Source: Monilinia fructicola (lineage: Eukaryota > Ascomycota > Leotiomycetes > Helotiales > Sclerotiniaceae). From it: 64,000 bases of DNA. Of the stretch, positions 1-11,476 are shown in pieces. The notes below the pieces were generated by a model that was given only the letters and a program-made list of their open reading frames with translations, made no database searches and was not told where the DNA came from. Both the position numbers and the translations under genes were made by a program. The stretch spans positions 2,170,001-2,234,000 of the forward strand of contig VICG01000012.1 of assembly GCA_008692225.1 (NCBI GenBank), given 5' to 3'. Positions within the stretch are counted from its first letter, which is position 1; every line of letters begins with the position of its first letter.

Positions 1-2114
1 GCAAAGAGTCAAGTTTTTTTAATGAAAATAAAAATTCAAGTGAAGTCGTCCGGCGACAAGAAAATCGTAAGTATATTTGAGTAGCGATAGACAGAGAATG
101 AGATGAAAACAATCATAAAATATATTCCACAACTTGGAGACGGAAATTATTTGTCTTTATATCTTCTCCCATCCACAGATATCCCACAATCCCACCAAGT
201 AAAGGATCCAGCCTCAAACCGACGCCTCCTACATCCCCAAACCACCACCATCATAAAATTCATCCCGTATCAAGCAGCTGTCAAAAAACCACCAGCCAAA
301 ATGCCAACACCATCCCTACTCAAACCCAAAGCCTGGTTTGAGCCACCGAACCGAGAGTTGGAGAGGAACTGGGTTCAGTTCGCTGCTTGGGTCGAATGAT
401 CAAATCATATTGATACATGGAATGTATGAACCCAAAGCTTCTTTAGCATAAAGTTTTCCTTGAGCTCGTGGATCTTTTGTGTACTGTACCTAGTCCTTGG
501 GTGCTTCGGGATGTAAGGATCAGAAGATGGGGTTCTGATCTTTCAGGGGTACGAAACGTAGATGAAGTGAAGCGAGATGCAGCTGTCGTGATCATCTTAA
601 TATTATCAGACGCTGTAGTAAAAACCTCATGTTCTGGTTGATTGGAGAATCTTCATGCATAGAAGGTTTGAGGACGACGGGAATGTGAAGATCCGAACGG
701 GATGAACTTCTTGAAATTTGTATTCATGGAAGCAAGCCTATGGGTTGGATGGTTGATGATCTGGTTAAGAATTGAAAGTCTTGTTTGGGGCTTGGTGATT
801 TGGGAGATCAGCGAACGGAAAGCTTGTTGGATGGATACTTGATGATATTACTTGACTTACTCGAGTATTACTGTAATATACAAATGGATATGTGATGATC
901 AAAGGGGAAGATGATAATCGAGTATCAATAAAGACATTGATATTGTAATTTATATTTCCTTAGTAATAAAAACGTGGTGTTTGTACTAGTATCAGGCCGG
1001 GGATTTTGTCCACCTGGTGGTCTTTGTTAGAACTACTTGAAGTGATGACATCAACAGACACCGACATCCGACATCCGACATCCATGGATACGGACATACA
1101 GACATACAGACATACAGAGCTCAAAACAGCCGTAGCTACTTGTATAGTTTGGGAGCTCTTTCAATCATGAAGGCAAGAGAGTATTAGCGTCAGGTGCCCT
1201 TTCATATAAAAGAAGAACATTTATGATATTCATAAGCTTATTCGTCATCATTGCCATTCCCGTCGCATTTACATATTATGATCAATTTAAACCACTGCAA
1301 CTTCATTTTTTATGGAATTGAATGGAAATTAAATTGTGAGGAGTGTTTTTCGGTGAAGTTCCTATCTCAAACCACAAATCGGCAGAAAATCTTACCGACT
1401 GAGCGACCGATTGGGCGACCGAATGAGCCGAATGAGCCGAGTCAAATGCATGAATGAATGAATGAATGAATGAATGCATGAGTCAAGAAGCCCGAGGTTT
1501 GTGTAATTCCGAAGATGCACAAATGATTCATGACAGCATCTTTATGCAAGTTATACATATTTATACATATTTATACATACTCGAGTATTATACTTTTATT
1601 ATTCATACCCGACTTATCTATCATATCCATGGATGGATCTAGTCAATTCCGTCATCATAATAAACCCAAAACGGCTTATCAACCCCAGTTCCAGATAGAT
1701 AACCCCGCCATGAAGTTCCACAACACCAGAGGAGTTCACTTACAACAACAACAACAACAACGCCAATCTCATCATCATCATCATCAACGTCAACGTCAAA
1801 CGTCAACGTCAACGTCAACGTCAACATCAACATCAACATCACATCAACATCAACCTCAAACTCCTCCTCCTTCTCCTCCTTCACCTTCACACACCTTCAC
1901 TTCTTCCATTACTTCCATTCAAACGATTCATCTCAATAACTTCAACTTTAATAAATCATCTAACTCTTACTACTAAATTCTTTAGTTATTACGATTACGA
2001 TAGAATTAAAGCAATACATGAATACCAATACCAATACAAATCCACATATTCATATCCATATCTAACTGCTTCACAACTACATCCAAATCCATCAATACCA
2101 AAACAATAGAAATC
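1..2114. other. Intergenic, low-complexity rich, no supported gene
   Basis: I see no convincing gene. The stretch holds short tandem repeats: ACATCCG and ACATACAG units around 1058-1118, a (TGAA)n tetranucleotide run around 1449-1480, and a compound CAA / CAT / ACGTCA repeat around 1743-1860. Short open frames here encode only low-complexity Gln/His/Ser/Thr runs. The end of the stretch is probably the promoter and leader of the AMMECR1 gene. Confidence 0.6.
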
Positions 2115-3074
2115 ATGGCAACACCAGATCATTGTCTTTATTGCTTCGAAGTTCTGACTGCTTATCATGAAGAAAAGACCTTCATTATCCTTGGAAGTTG
2201 TACAAAGATTATGGAAATTATATCCCAAAGGTCTCGAACTTCCAACTTCCCTAGAAGTGGAGGAAGAAGATCTTCAAACACCCGAGTCTCCCCTCAAATC
2301 CACCATCAACACAAATCCAAATGCAAACACAAATACAACACAAACACCAGTACATCTCGTCACCCCATCATCCAACGCATCACACGGTCCACCTCTGGAA
2401 CCAGCACACCATCCTCAAGTTCCTCATCCGATCGAACATCCACCTCGACCTCAACCAACGACACAACCCCTCCAGCTCCACCACATCCTTCACCCCCATC
2501 GGCATCTCCCCGTCCGCAAGAAACACCACCAACTCCCCACAACTCGCAACCTAGCCGAATGGTCCTCCCCCCTCTTCGTAACCTGGAACACCATATCCAG
2601 CAGCAACCACCCACATCAAAACTCCCAACCCTCCGCGGCTGCATCGGAACCTTTTCTTCCGAACCCATAGTCACCTCCCTCAAAGAATACGCCCTAACAT
2701 CCGCTCTCACACGACACGCGCTTCTCATCCATCACCCTCGCGGAACTCCCCACGCTCGAAGTAGCCGTCACTCTCCTCACGGACTTCGAAACGTGCAGCC
2801 ACCCCCTTGATTGGGAAATCGGAGTCCATGGAATCCGCATCACCTTCTACTATAAGAATAAACGGTATGGAGCATGTTACCTACCGGACGTAGCGGTAGA
2901 ACAGGAATGGAATCGCGAGGAGACAGTTGTGAGTGCCATGCGGAAGGCGGGTTGGAGCGGACGCAGAGAAAAGTGGAGGGAGGTGGGTCAGTTGACGGTG
3001 GTGAGGTACCAGGGAGGAAGGAAAGCGTGTCGTGGAAGGAATATAATGAGTGGAGACTTTGGTTCAGAGGGTGA
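2115..3074 (+). CDS. AMMECR1-domain protein, frame broken by four indels
   Basis: The conceptual protein follows the fungal AMMECR1 layout. It opens with MATPDHCLYCFEVL, then has a Ser/Thr/Pro-rich insert, then PLFVTW, LRGCIGTFSSEP, EYALTSAL, RFSSITLAELP, VAVTLLTDFE, DWEIGVHGIRI, YLPDVAVEQEW and MRKAGW, and ends with VRYQGG and EYNEWRLW. LRGCIGTF is the family signature. The molecular role is unclear; the human homologue is linked to AMME syndrome. No single frame covers the gene: the frame changes near 2170, 2630, 2705 and 3020, each by one base. No substitution-type stop codons are seen, so sequence error is more likely than decay. No intron is needed. The end is taken from the frame ending in the conserved C-terminus. 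Confidence 0.8.
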
Positions 3075-4415
3075 TCGCTGAGAAGGAGGGTAAGGAAGCT
3101 TCTGCTTTGCTCGGGATATGATGGCGAAATTGCAGGAAATATCACTTCCACACAACGCCTGTGAGAAGGATAAGTAGGGAGGGATGGAAACAGGAACAGG
3201 AACAGGAAACCAAGATCCAGCATCATCACGATACGATCATCCATCGCACAACTCCAAGCTCTAATGACAAACACACGATGCCAAAGACCCTCAACTACCG
3301 ACCAAGGTATTTATTTCAGCACGCTTTTCGACACCTGGATCCCTTCATGATTTTCTTGCACATACATAATTATAGATTCTAAACCATATCAAATCAAAGA
3401 ACTGCACTCGAGATATGCACACATGACTTGGTTTTTGTCATACGGACAAATCTACTTATCGTCTTGACGAAAATCAGATATAGAAAGAGAGCTTGCTAGG
3501 ATATCTCATTGGGTATCCCATGGCTATGATGAGAACTTTCATGCAAGAAGATGTTGTCTGTAGCCTATGCTCGCTCCGTTCATTCTCTTGTACGATCTCA
3601 TTTTCTTGTAAATTTCATTTCATTTCTAGTTGCATTGCATTGCATTGCATACGGTAGCTAACGATATAAAAATTGGTATAATAATGCTATGTGCGAGACT
3701 CCGTTACCCAAATAAAGTAAGCAACGCGCTGTAAATGGTATCATGTATCCATCCCTCCATCCGTTCTCTCATTCCCATATCCATATCCGTGTCTAGCCTG
3801 CAGTATGGTATTATTTCTTTCGTTCGCCCATTCCCATCCCTTGCCTTCCATTTCTTTCTTTTTTTCCTTGCTCAAAATGTCAAAGTGCAGTGGCCAATAT
3901 ACGCGCTTGCAAACCCGTGCTTTCATGTCTAATCCCATTCCAGGCTTCGACTTCCTTTCTCTTCCCGCTCGAAAGTTAGATGTAGATGGAGATCTGTCGC
4001 TTCGACTGGGAGGGTGACAGATAAATATATGGAGGACGTAAGCAAGTAAATATATCATGGCCCGTAAACAGGTACCTAGCAATGTCATGAAATGTATCGT
4101 GAATTGTCCCGTCAATCTCGTCGCTTCGCATCTCGGTGTCTCGACCATCACTCAGTCTTCTTACGTGGATGCTCTCCTCTCGTTCCATCCATCAAAGAGC
4201 AACCTGGAATCGGAAAATCTCATTTCCAACAAATCAACTTTCGTCTCATCTCCTTCCATTTCCTCCTCACCCCGCACTGCCCATCCCCGCCCTTTTCATT
4301 CTCCCCATTCAAACTCTCCGGCGGCAACGGTGTCAACGGTTTCGTCATCGCCCTCCTCGTCCCCAGTTTCTGCCTCTCCCCATCCAGATCCGCCCGACCC
4401 CAGCCCCCACACCAC
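3075..4415. other. Intergenic between convergent AMMECR1 and Ras genes
   Basis: No supported gene. Pyrimidine-rich and CT/CAT-rich sequence dominates, and the frames seen are Ser/Pro/Leu-rich without family resemblance. The two flanking genes converge here, so it should hold both 3' ends. Confidence 0.5.
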
Positions 4416-5088
4416 TCACCACCCACCCCCAAACTCGCTCTCCCCCGTCCACATCTCCGCCTTCCTCCTCCCCTCCACAACCCGTCTCACAATCAACGCA
4501 AACGTCTCCTCGATATTAACAATACTCCTCGCACTCGTCTCCATAAACCCGCAATTCCTCGCCCTCGCCCACTCCAACCCCTGCGACGCCGTCACCTCCC
4601 GCGACTGCTGAAGATCGCACTTGTTCCCCGCGACAATCTTGATCGGGGGCGCATACCCAGCCCGAGTCCGGCCGCACTCCCGCCTTTCTCCCCCGCGATC
4701 GCGCGCTTTCCACCTGCGCGCGCATCCATTCTTCGCTGCGCGGCTTCCCCCTCCATGCTCACTAGGTCGTCGAACCAGTCCAGGGCTTCCAGACTCTCGC
4801 GGCGCGTGATGTCGTAGACGAAGAGGAAGGCGTCGCTGCGCATGCTGCTGTTGGCGCTCTGCCACATGCCGCGGTATTCTTCTTGTCCCGCGGTGTCGGT
4901 TATGCTGAGGTGGTAAGGTTTTGGCCGTCGATGCGCCGCGTCAGCGTGTAGGAATCTTCGATGGTGGGATCGTAGTCGGATGTCCATTGGGATTTTACGA
5001 GGCGGAGGGTGAGGGCGGATTTGCCGACGCCGCCGTCGCCGAGGATCGTTATGGTTATGCGGTTGGGTGTGGGTGGGGGGCTGGTCAT
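4416..5088 (-). CDS. Ras-family small GTPase, frame broken by two indels
   Basis: All five GTPase boxes are visible in order: P-loop GDGGVGKS, effector region YDPTIEDSY with the switch I threonine, switch [18 protein letters not shown] and ETSAR. It should be a membrane-associated signalling GTPase of the fungal Ras group. The start is the ATG immediately before the [11 protein letters not shown] stretch. The frame shifts once around 4912-4916, where a run of four A would need a fifth to give the expected Gly-Gln-Lys-Pro-Tyr-His continuation, and again around 4670-4740 in an Ala/Gly/Arg-rich insert between [10 protein letters not shown] and [14 protein letters not shown]. The C-terminus reads EFGGGW and has no CAAX prenylation box, so either a further indel or an unseen last exon is possible. 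The gene is unusually GC-rich for the window. Confidence 0.8.
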
Positions 5089-5708
5089 TGTAGATGGTGT
5101 GTTGTGGGATGGGATGGAACGGTATGGTTTGCAGAAATGGGAGGATTTGGATGTGGGAGATTAATGGGGTGAGTGGGTTGGGATGGTCAAGATAGATATG
5201 GGTGAGGTGGATGTTTGAGATGGTGTTTGAAGTATGGTATGGTATGGTATGATTGAGATTGACTTTTCGCTCGGGGTCAATTGTCGCAGAAATTCGACTC
5301 TCGATATTCATTTGACGTCCGTTCGTTGAATGCTCGTTCGATGGCATATGTCTGTGTATACGTGTGGAAGTGGAAGTGGAAATGGAAGTGAAACTGTATG
5401 TATATGTGTATATGTATGTATCCATGGATGTGTAGAGTATACATACATGATATTCATCGATCCAACCTTCCCTGACCTACTCCGTCCTTTCCTCCCACCT
5501 TATACCCTTATGAATCCATCTCCTTATTGTGTGAAACCTCCCAAGTCCAATTGGATTGAATGGACCCAGATGGCAAGTAAGTATATCCTTCCTAAGGAAA
5601 AAATCAAATTACTTTATAATCAAAAAAAGAAACTCCGCACGGACATGTAATATAGAATAATGAGATGATGATATAATATATATATGTATGTATGTAAGAC
5701 TTATATAT

Positions 5709-5748
<40 letters not shown>

Positions 5749-6362
5749 CGGCGTCTATGTAATTCGAATTCTATCTATATTCATAGATAGATCCTTGAGG
5801 TATAGGATTAGTAGAAGTTGATTTAGATTTATATTCAGATTTCCAAGGTTATGTTTACTCTGTATATTATTGTATCAAATTCAAATTCAAATTCAAATCA
5901 TTCATCATTTTACATCTCTTGTAGATCTTCAGGACTTCAATATTGTGTGTAACATGAGCAAAAAGATGTGCCAGTTTAAGAATCCCTTGGTGCAACCATC
6001 CACCGGTGATCCCTCCCTTTGTTGACCCCTTTCAACTCCCGAGACAATATCAAACAGGCAAGATCCATTCTGTTGTACGATTACTTCTGTTAATGTTACT
6101 TATAGCTTCCTTATATTATTGTATATTGCATTGCCAATACATTCAAATAATCAATATAGTCAAATCAATAAACACATCATTCAATGAGTAGCGGTAATAA
6201 TATAATGTGATAATTCTAATATAATTGATGAATATAATAAAATAAAATGAATACGTAGACACTTCGCCTTGGTGTTAAAGCGAAGCGAGACCCCCTTGTG
6301 GATAACTAACAACTAGATCATGGATATCTCAACTATCTATTCATGGATCTTATAGGTATGTA
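5089..6362. other. Intergenic, upstream of Ras gene, AT-dinucleotide repeat
   Basis: Contains the Ras promoter side, with GGTATGGTAT-type repeats around 5230-5250, and an imperfect (AT)n / (TATG)n microsatellite about 5671-5744. No protein-coding frame is convincing. Confidence 0.6.
6345..6353 (+). repeat. Left copy of candidate 9-bp target-site duplication
   Basis: GGATCTTAT lies 9 bp outside the left inverted terminus and is repeated in direct orientation at 7262-7270, 9 bp outside the right terminus. The symmetric spacing suggests the true element ends may extend to these copies. Confidence 0.4.
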
Positions 6363-7252
6363 GGTCGGATGGACGTCCATTTGAGCTCATATGGACCTGT
6401 AGGAGCGTCTCTTAAAAAAAAAAGGTCAACTGCAAAACGTTACACATAGGTCCATCCGAACGTTTTGCCGAATGCATAATTTTATGAAAATTCATAAAAA
6501 TTCATAAAATTTATGCATAAATTATTTAGAATATTCTTAATCAGATTCTAAACGTTTTCTAAAACGTTTAGAAAACGTTTAGAATCTAATTAAGAATATA
6601 AACATTTTGAAAACGTTTTGAAAACGTTTTAAAAACGTTTAGAATCTAATTAAGAATATTTATAAAATTTTTTTAATAATAATAATATATAATAATATTT
6701 AGTATTTATTATTTATTTAATATTTAATATTTAAATATTGAAATATTAATAATAAATAATAAATAATTAAAAATAAATTTAAATATATATTAATTAATAT
6801 AGTTTTATTAAAAGATAAATTATATTATTATATAATATAATTTAATAGTATTAAATAGATAGATTATATATTTATATATATATATATTATTATTTAAATA
6901 TAGTTATAATATTTTAAGTATTATATATATATATATATTTAATCTAATCTAATTTAAAATAAAATTAATATAAATTTATATAAGAGAATTATATTATTTT
7001 TTTAATAATAAGCTTTAAATTAAATTCTAAACGTTTTCTAAACGTTTTTGAAAACATTTTAAAAACGTTTTGAAAACGTTTCGAAAACATTTAGAATTTA
7101 ATCTTAAAAATTTATAATTTATTAATAATCAATTTTTGCATAATTTTTTATAAATTTTTATGAAATTTTATGCAAATTTATGATTTTTGCCCCACTAGTC
7201 CACCCGACGTTTTTCCGAGTCCACGGGAGCTCAGATGGACGTCCATCCGACC
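6363..7252. mobile_element. Non-coding AT-rich element with 26-bp terminal inverted repeats
   Basis: The left terminus (6363-6388) and right terminus (7227-7252) are inverted copies of each other with one difference in 26 bases. Each contains the 12-bp palindrome ATGGACGTCCAT (6369-6380 and 7235-7246). Inside each end sits an array of AACGTT-centred units (about 6430-6645 and 7025-7085), with A+T-only core sequence of about 350 bp between them. The 9-mer GGATCTTAT occurs at 6345-6353 and again at 7262-7270, flanking the element and resembling a target-site duplication. No open frame of useful length exists. The structure suggests a non-autonomous DNA transposon (MITE-like). A 9-bp duplication with inverted termini would fit a Mutator-type element, but that assignment is inference. 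Confidence 0.65.
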
Positions 7253-7261
7253 TGTCGACTC

Positions 7262-7270
7262 GGATCTTAT
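7262..7270 (+). repeat. Right copy of candidate 9-bp target-site duplication
   Basis: Identical to 6345-6353. With the interior it would define an element of 908 bp (6354-7261). Confidence 0.4.
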
Positions 7271-10200
7271 CTATTCTCTCTACTTGTATTCTACTCGTTC
7301 TACTCGTTCTACTCATTTTACCTATTTCACCTATTCTACATATTCTACCTAAACATCATATACTATCCCATCCTATCCTTTCTATTCCTATTCTCGAACT
7401 ACAAGTACAACCATATCATATCATATTCCATAACAACCCATCTCAAACCCTTACCCCAGCTAACATCAAGTTATACCTCTATCAATAAAACAAGAAACAA
7501 AACCCTAATCCAAATCAAATCAAGTCAAATGAGATCAAATCAAACCCAATCCAAGCCCAGACCAGACCCAATCTCAGACCCAGACCCAGACCAATCCCAG
7601 ACCTATACCTCCCCCGGCTAGCTCAACGGGGAATCTCAAGTCTCAATCCAAATCTCAATCTGGAGGGTGAGTGGATTGAGATGATCAAAGGTGCCGTACT
7701 ACTGTACTGTTAAATTATGCGGAGATACCAACCTAGTGACCAGACCCATGGACCCTGGAACCAATGAAGGAATGCAAAGCAGGGATTTGGATGGGGTGTG
7801 TATTTGTTTCGTTTGGGGGATAAGATAGAGAGGAAGGTCTGTGAGATGATGAGATGCATACAGTAGATGGATGGATTTATTTATATCTTTAGAAGAAGTA
7901 GGTTGGCTATATGATGGGTAAAGTTGTACTGGTGAGTCGTGACGCGGTTGCCGCAATAGAGCTGGAGGAATCGATTTGATTGTCATCTTAGAATCCGAAA
8001 CCGAGGTTCTAAGAACCTGAAGCCAGAAGAGACTGCTTATATACCCTGCACGGTGTCGATCGGTTAGATTGTGATAGTAATGATTATTGTAGGTAAGTTT
8101 TGAGGGTTTGGCCTTTGAGCTTTGAATTTCGAAGTGTCTTTTTGCTTGTCTTTGCTTTCTTATTGATTGAATATATGTTTATAATTAATGTAAAGTTATA
8201 GGATCGCAAAGTCACAGTCAAGATTTCTTGTTGTTCTTGTTGTCGTTCTTGTTAATTGTAATTAATCTTATTATTCTATTCGAGTATTGAAAGCCAAATA
8301 GAGTATTAAAGGTCTGGTGTAAAAGACTATACTCGAGTACAATATATTAATATATAAATATATATATAGTATGAAAATTGATAAATCAATCAAGTTAAGT
8401 CTTAATATATTGAGATATATGAATACTTCTTATTGGAACTTATTTATTTCTAAAACTTCCATCGTAACGAAAAACTTATCGGTCCATCTCATCTCAATTC
8501 AAGTATACCTAGGTAGGTATCGCAATACAACTAACTTTCTAGGACTATCGTATCTCTAATGAAGAGTACAAATCAAATATTATTCAAAACCTAATTACAA
8601 TAAACAATATACACTAGACATATAAACACCCAACACTATCTTCACATCTACAGATCCTTAAATCCCTTCAATACGTATCTGAATCATATTGTCTTATAAT
8701 CGTGCATAGTAATCGCATCGCAAAGTTCCGCTTAGCGAAGATTTGTGGGAAACAAGGGTGAATCTTAAATCTTGAGCTTTGGTATGAAGGTCTATCTTAG
8801 TTATATCGTGAAGTATAGGATAATGAGTTTTAGAGGGAGGATAGGTAGGGACAGTGGTGTTGTTGAGGTAATGATTGAAGGTATTGTTGGAGATGGAGTT
8901 GGAGATACGAAAAGAGACAGATTAATGATGACGTTATAAGTTATTTTTTTACAGTAAGTAGGGTTAGTTGGGATAGGGTTCCGGGATATATGAAGGATGA
9001 AGGGGGGGTATGGATGGGGAAATGCTTGAACGGAGGATAGAAACTTGGGGATATGGGATGAGAAGAGTCTAGGTGTATGGGTTGAGCCTTGAAGGGAAGG
9101 TATGAATAGGGTGGCGATGTGGTATCGCATGGTATATTATAGCGATAACGCGAAAATTTGATGCAGAGGGGACTTTATGGGCCATGATGTTGCATTAGAG
9201 GGGAGATTTCCGCGATGGAATTTAATGACGTCATGGCATTGAATCAAAGAACGGAAAACTTTCAACAACTTCAAGTGTTAAATCAGACTAAACAAGCGAG
9301 AGGTTAAAGGGGGACTGTACCGACATTATATTCGATCAAGCAGAACAGGGCGGTACTGAAATGACAACAAAGTGATTTCAATAAATGGGATATGATTGAT
9401 TAAATCGGTTTCATCCAGAGCTCTGTTATTCTCCGGGGAGACGAAAGTTAATGTTATTACGAGATGAAGTATCTGATGAGATGGTAAGAATTACGCATCA
9501 ACAAATTCACTTCAAATATGTGAAAACTATTCCCTCATCTCCTCGCTTTCTCCTTTCTATCCTTTCCCCTTATCTTCCAATAAACTCAAACAAAATCAAC
9601 CTCTCGCACCCCAGCCTCACATTCAGAAAGTTCCTCATAAACCAGTTCACCAAAAACTGCATTCCAAACCCAAAACCTCACAGCAAACCTTTCAGACCCC
9701 TTCCCTTCATCCCCTATCCCCTTTCATATCAACCTTTCTCAAATACAACAACTCCTCCTGCTAAAAGCCATTACCAGAAGCACAAAAACCCATTTTCCCT
9801 ATTCTCTTGCTTGTTGGGAGAACATACTCCTATAGTAATTGAGTGAGGATGATTTGTGGAGTATTGTGATTATAACATCTATATCTATATATATACATAT
9901 ATATGTATATAGATGTGTTTGTGTGTGTGTGTGTGTGTGTGTGCGCGCGCCATCTCCTATCCGAAGCAAACTTCTGATATGATTTTATATCAAGAAGTCA
10001 AGAACTTCGTGGTGCATATGTCTAGATAGCGAGTTTTACAAACAGAGAATAGTGAGTTGATATTACATCATACTAGGTGTAATAGCAGTGATCATATAGT
10101 CTCTCGTTCGTGTTCAACTAGCTAATAGCAGGCAAAACTTAGCAAACTTCCATTCGTGGTAGGTGATGAGGAATTTGAAAGGAATGAGGATTAAACACCT

Positions 10201-11476
10201 AGGTATCCATAAATGAAGATACCTTATCGCAAAGAGACGAAAACAATGAAAGAGGGGAGTGAAATATAATATGTAAAATCAAAGGCGAACCAAAGGCAAG
10301 ATACAAAACAATTAAACGATGAGCCATTTTGAAAAGTAATGATAGGAACTCGGCGAAGCCTCAAGCCCTACGTACCATTCTCAGAGCATGCAAATTTCAA
10401 CTTATCGACGTGCAATTGACTCACATCATAGATCCCAATGAAACACATCCTCTACATCACATATCCTACCCCCATTCCCCCCTCATTTTCTCCCTCTCTC
10501 CCTCACCACCCCTTCACCTTCCACTCCATGAAACCAACACCTCTAATAACCAACCACATCCAACACCCCACATCTTTCTCTCTCCCCTCCACTCCCATCC
10601 CTCTATACAAATCCAAAGAATGACAGTCTCAAAAGAATACAAGTGCAAAAGATAGATTCAGCATTGTTTGTCGCTTTCTCCGCTGCTGGGGAGTAAGTTA
10701 AATCCCAACGTCGTGTATTTATTATTTGGTTCGAAGTTTCGTTTAGGGTATATTTTCTGGGTAGGCCTGTCTACTATACCCCGTTGATCTCATGAGTTAT
10801 ATGCGATGACGGTACTCTTAAAATCATGATGGGTAACCCCAGATTTTGCTCGATATTGCAATACCTCCAAATGAAAGAGAATATAGAGACCAGTCATTCC
10901 ACTGACCCCTGGCATCATAACCATGAGTCATATCACAATCATCACCAAGAGATCAAATTTAAAATGCAATTGCACTTGTTATTCTTGTTTAAAGTCTATC
11001 TCAGCACCACCGCAAGGTCCTTAATTCTCGCATTCGTACCTCAGTAAGAAGATCACTCAATCGAGAATATCAACCACAAGCCATATTGAAATGAGAAGAA
11101 AACCATCCTGCCTGTATCGGACCACCAGATCGAGTAAAGAGTTAGATTTCTCAATAATTTTTATCCATCACCAAGTCCATAACGACTTCCAGATACCCTT
11201 ATGCACAAATAAAAGGAGGAAATTCTTGAGCTCAATCCCTGAAACGAATCCGAGATGAGGTCAGAATCCTAAGAAGTGAAAGTACAAGTCCTATCCCAAA
11301 TCCCTCATAAACCAATTGCGATTGCAACTAGCTGGCAGAGAAAGATTGAGAAATCGTGGGATCAGGGATCCGAGAATCAAAAAAATATGTAATAAAACAA
11401 GGTAGAGAAATAAAAAAATCTTGAAATCAAAGACAAGGGTCAAAGATCATGATGTTTGCAGAAGAGAAATATGCGC
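7271..11476. other. Gene-free intergenic region
   Basis: No frame shows a recognisable domain or convincing exon structure. Several frames of 60-130 codons (for example around 7699-7986, 8801-9130 and 9451-9846) are Ser/Pro/His/Leu-rich translations of pyrimidine-rich DNA. A (GT)n/(GC)n dinucleotide repeat lies at about 9914-9951. The right end contains the 3' flank of the Argonaute gene. Confidence 0.55.

Noticed and set aside
1530..1976. Gln/His/Ser-rich frame of 148 codons
   Set aside because: It is a translation of CAA, CAT and ACGTCA microsatellites with no conserved segment, directly upstream of a real gene.
4592..5425. Long 277-codon minus-strand frame over the Ras gene
   Set aside because: Only its middle part is Ras coding sequence; the N-terminal part is the Ras leader and promoter read in a shifted frame.
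6480..7140. Origin of replication or centromere-like DNA in the AT-rich block
   Set aside because: The inverted termini and flanking direct repeat point to a transposable element; no evidence for origin or centromere function.
9914..9951. Z-DNA-forming regulatory element in the (GT)n/(GC)n run
   Set aside because: An ordinary dinucleotide microsatellite far from any supported gene.
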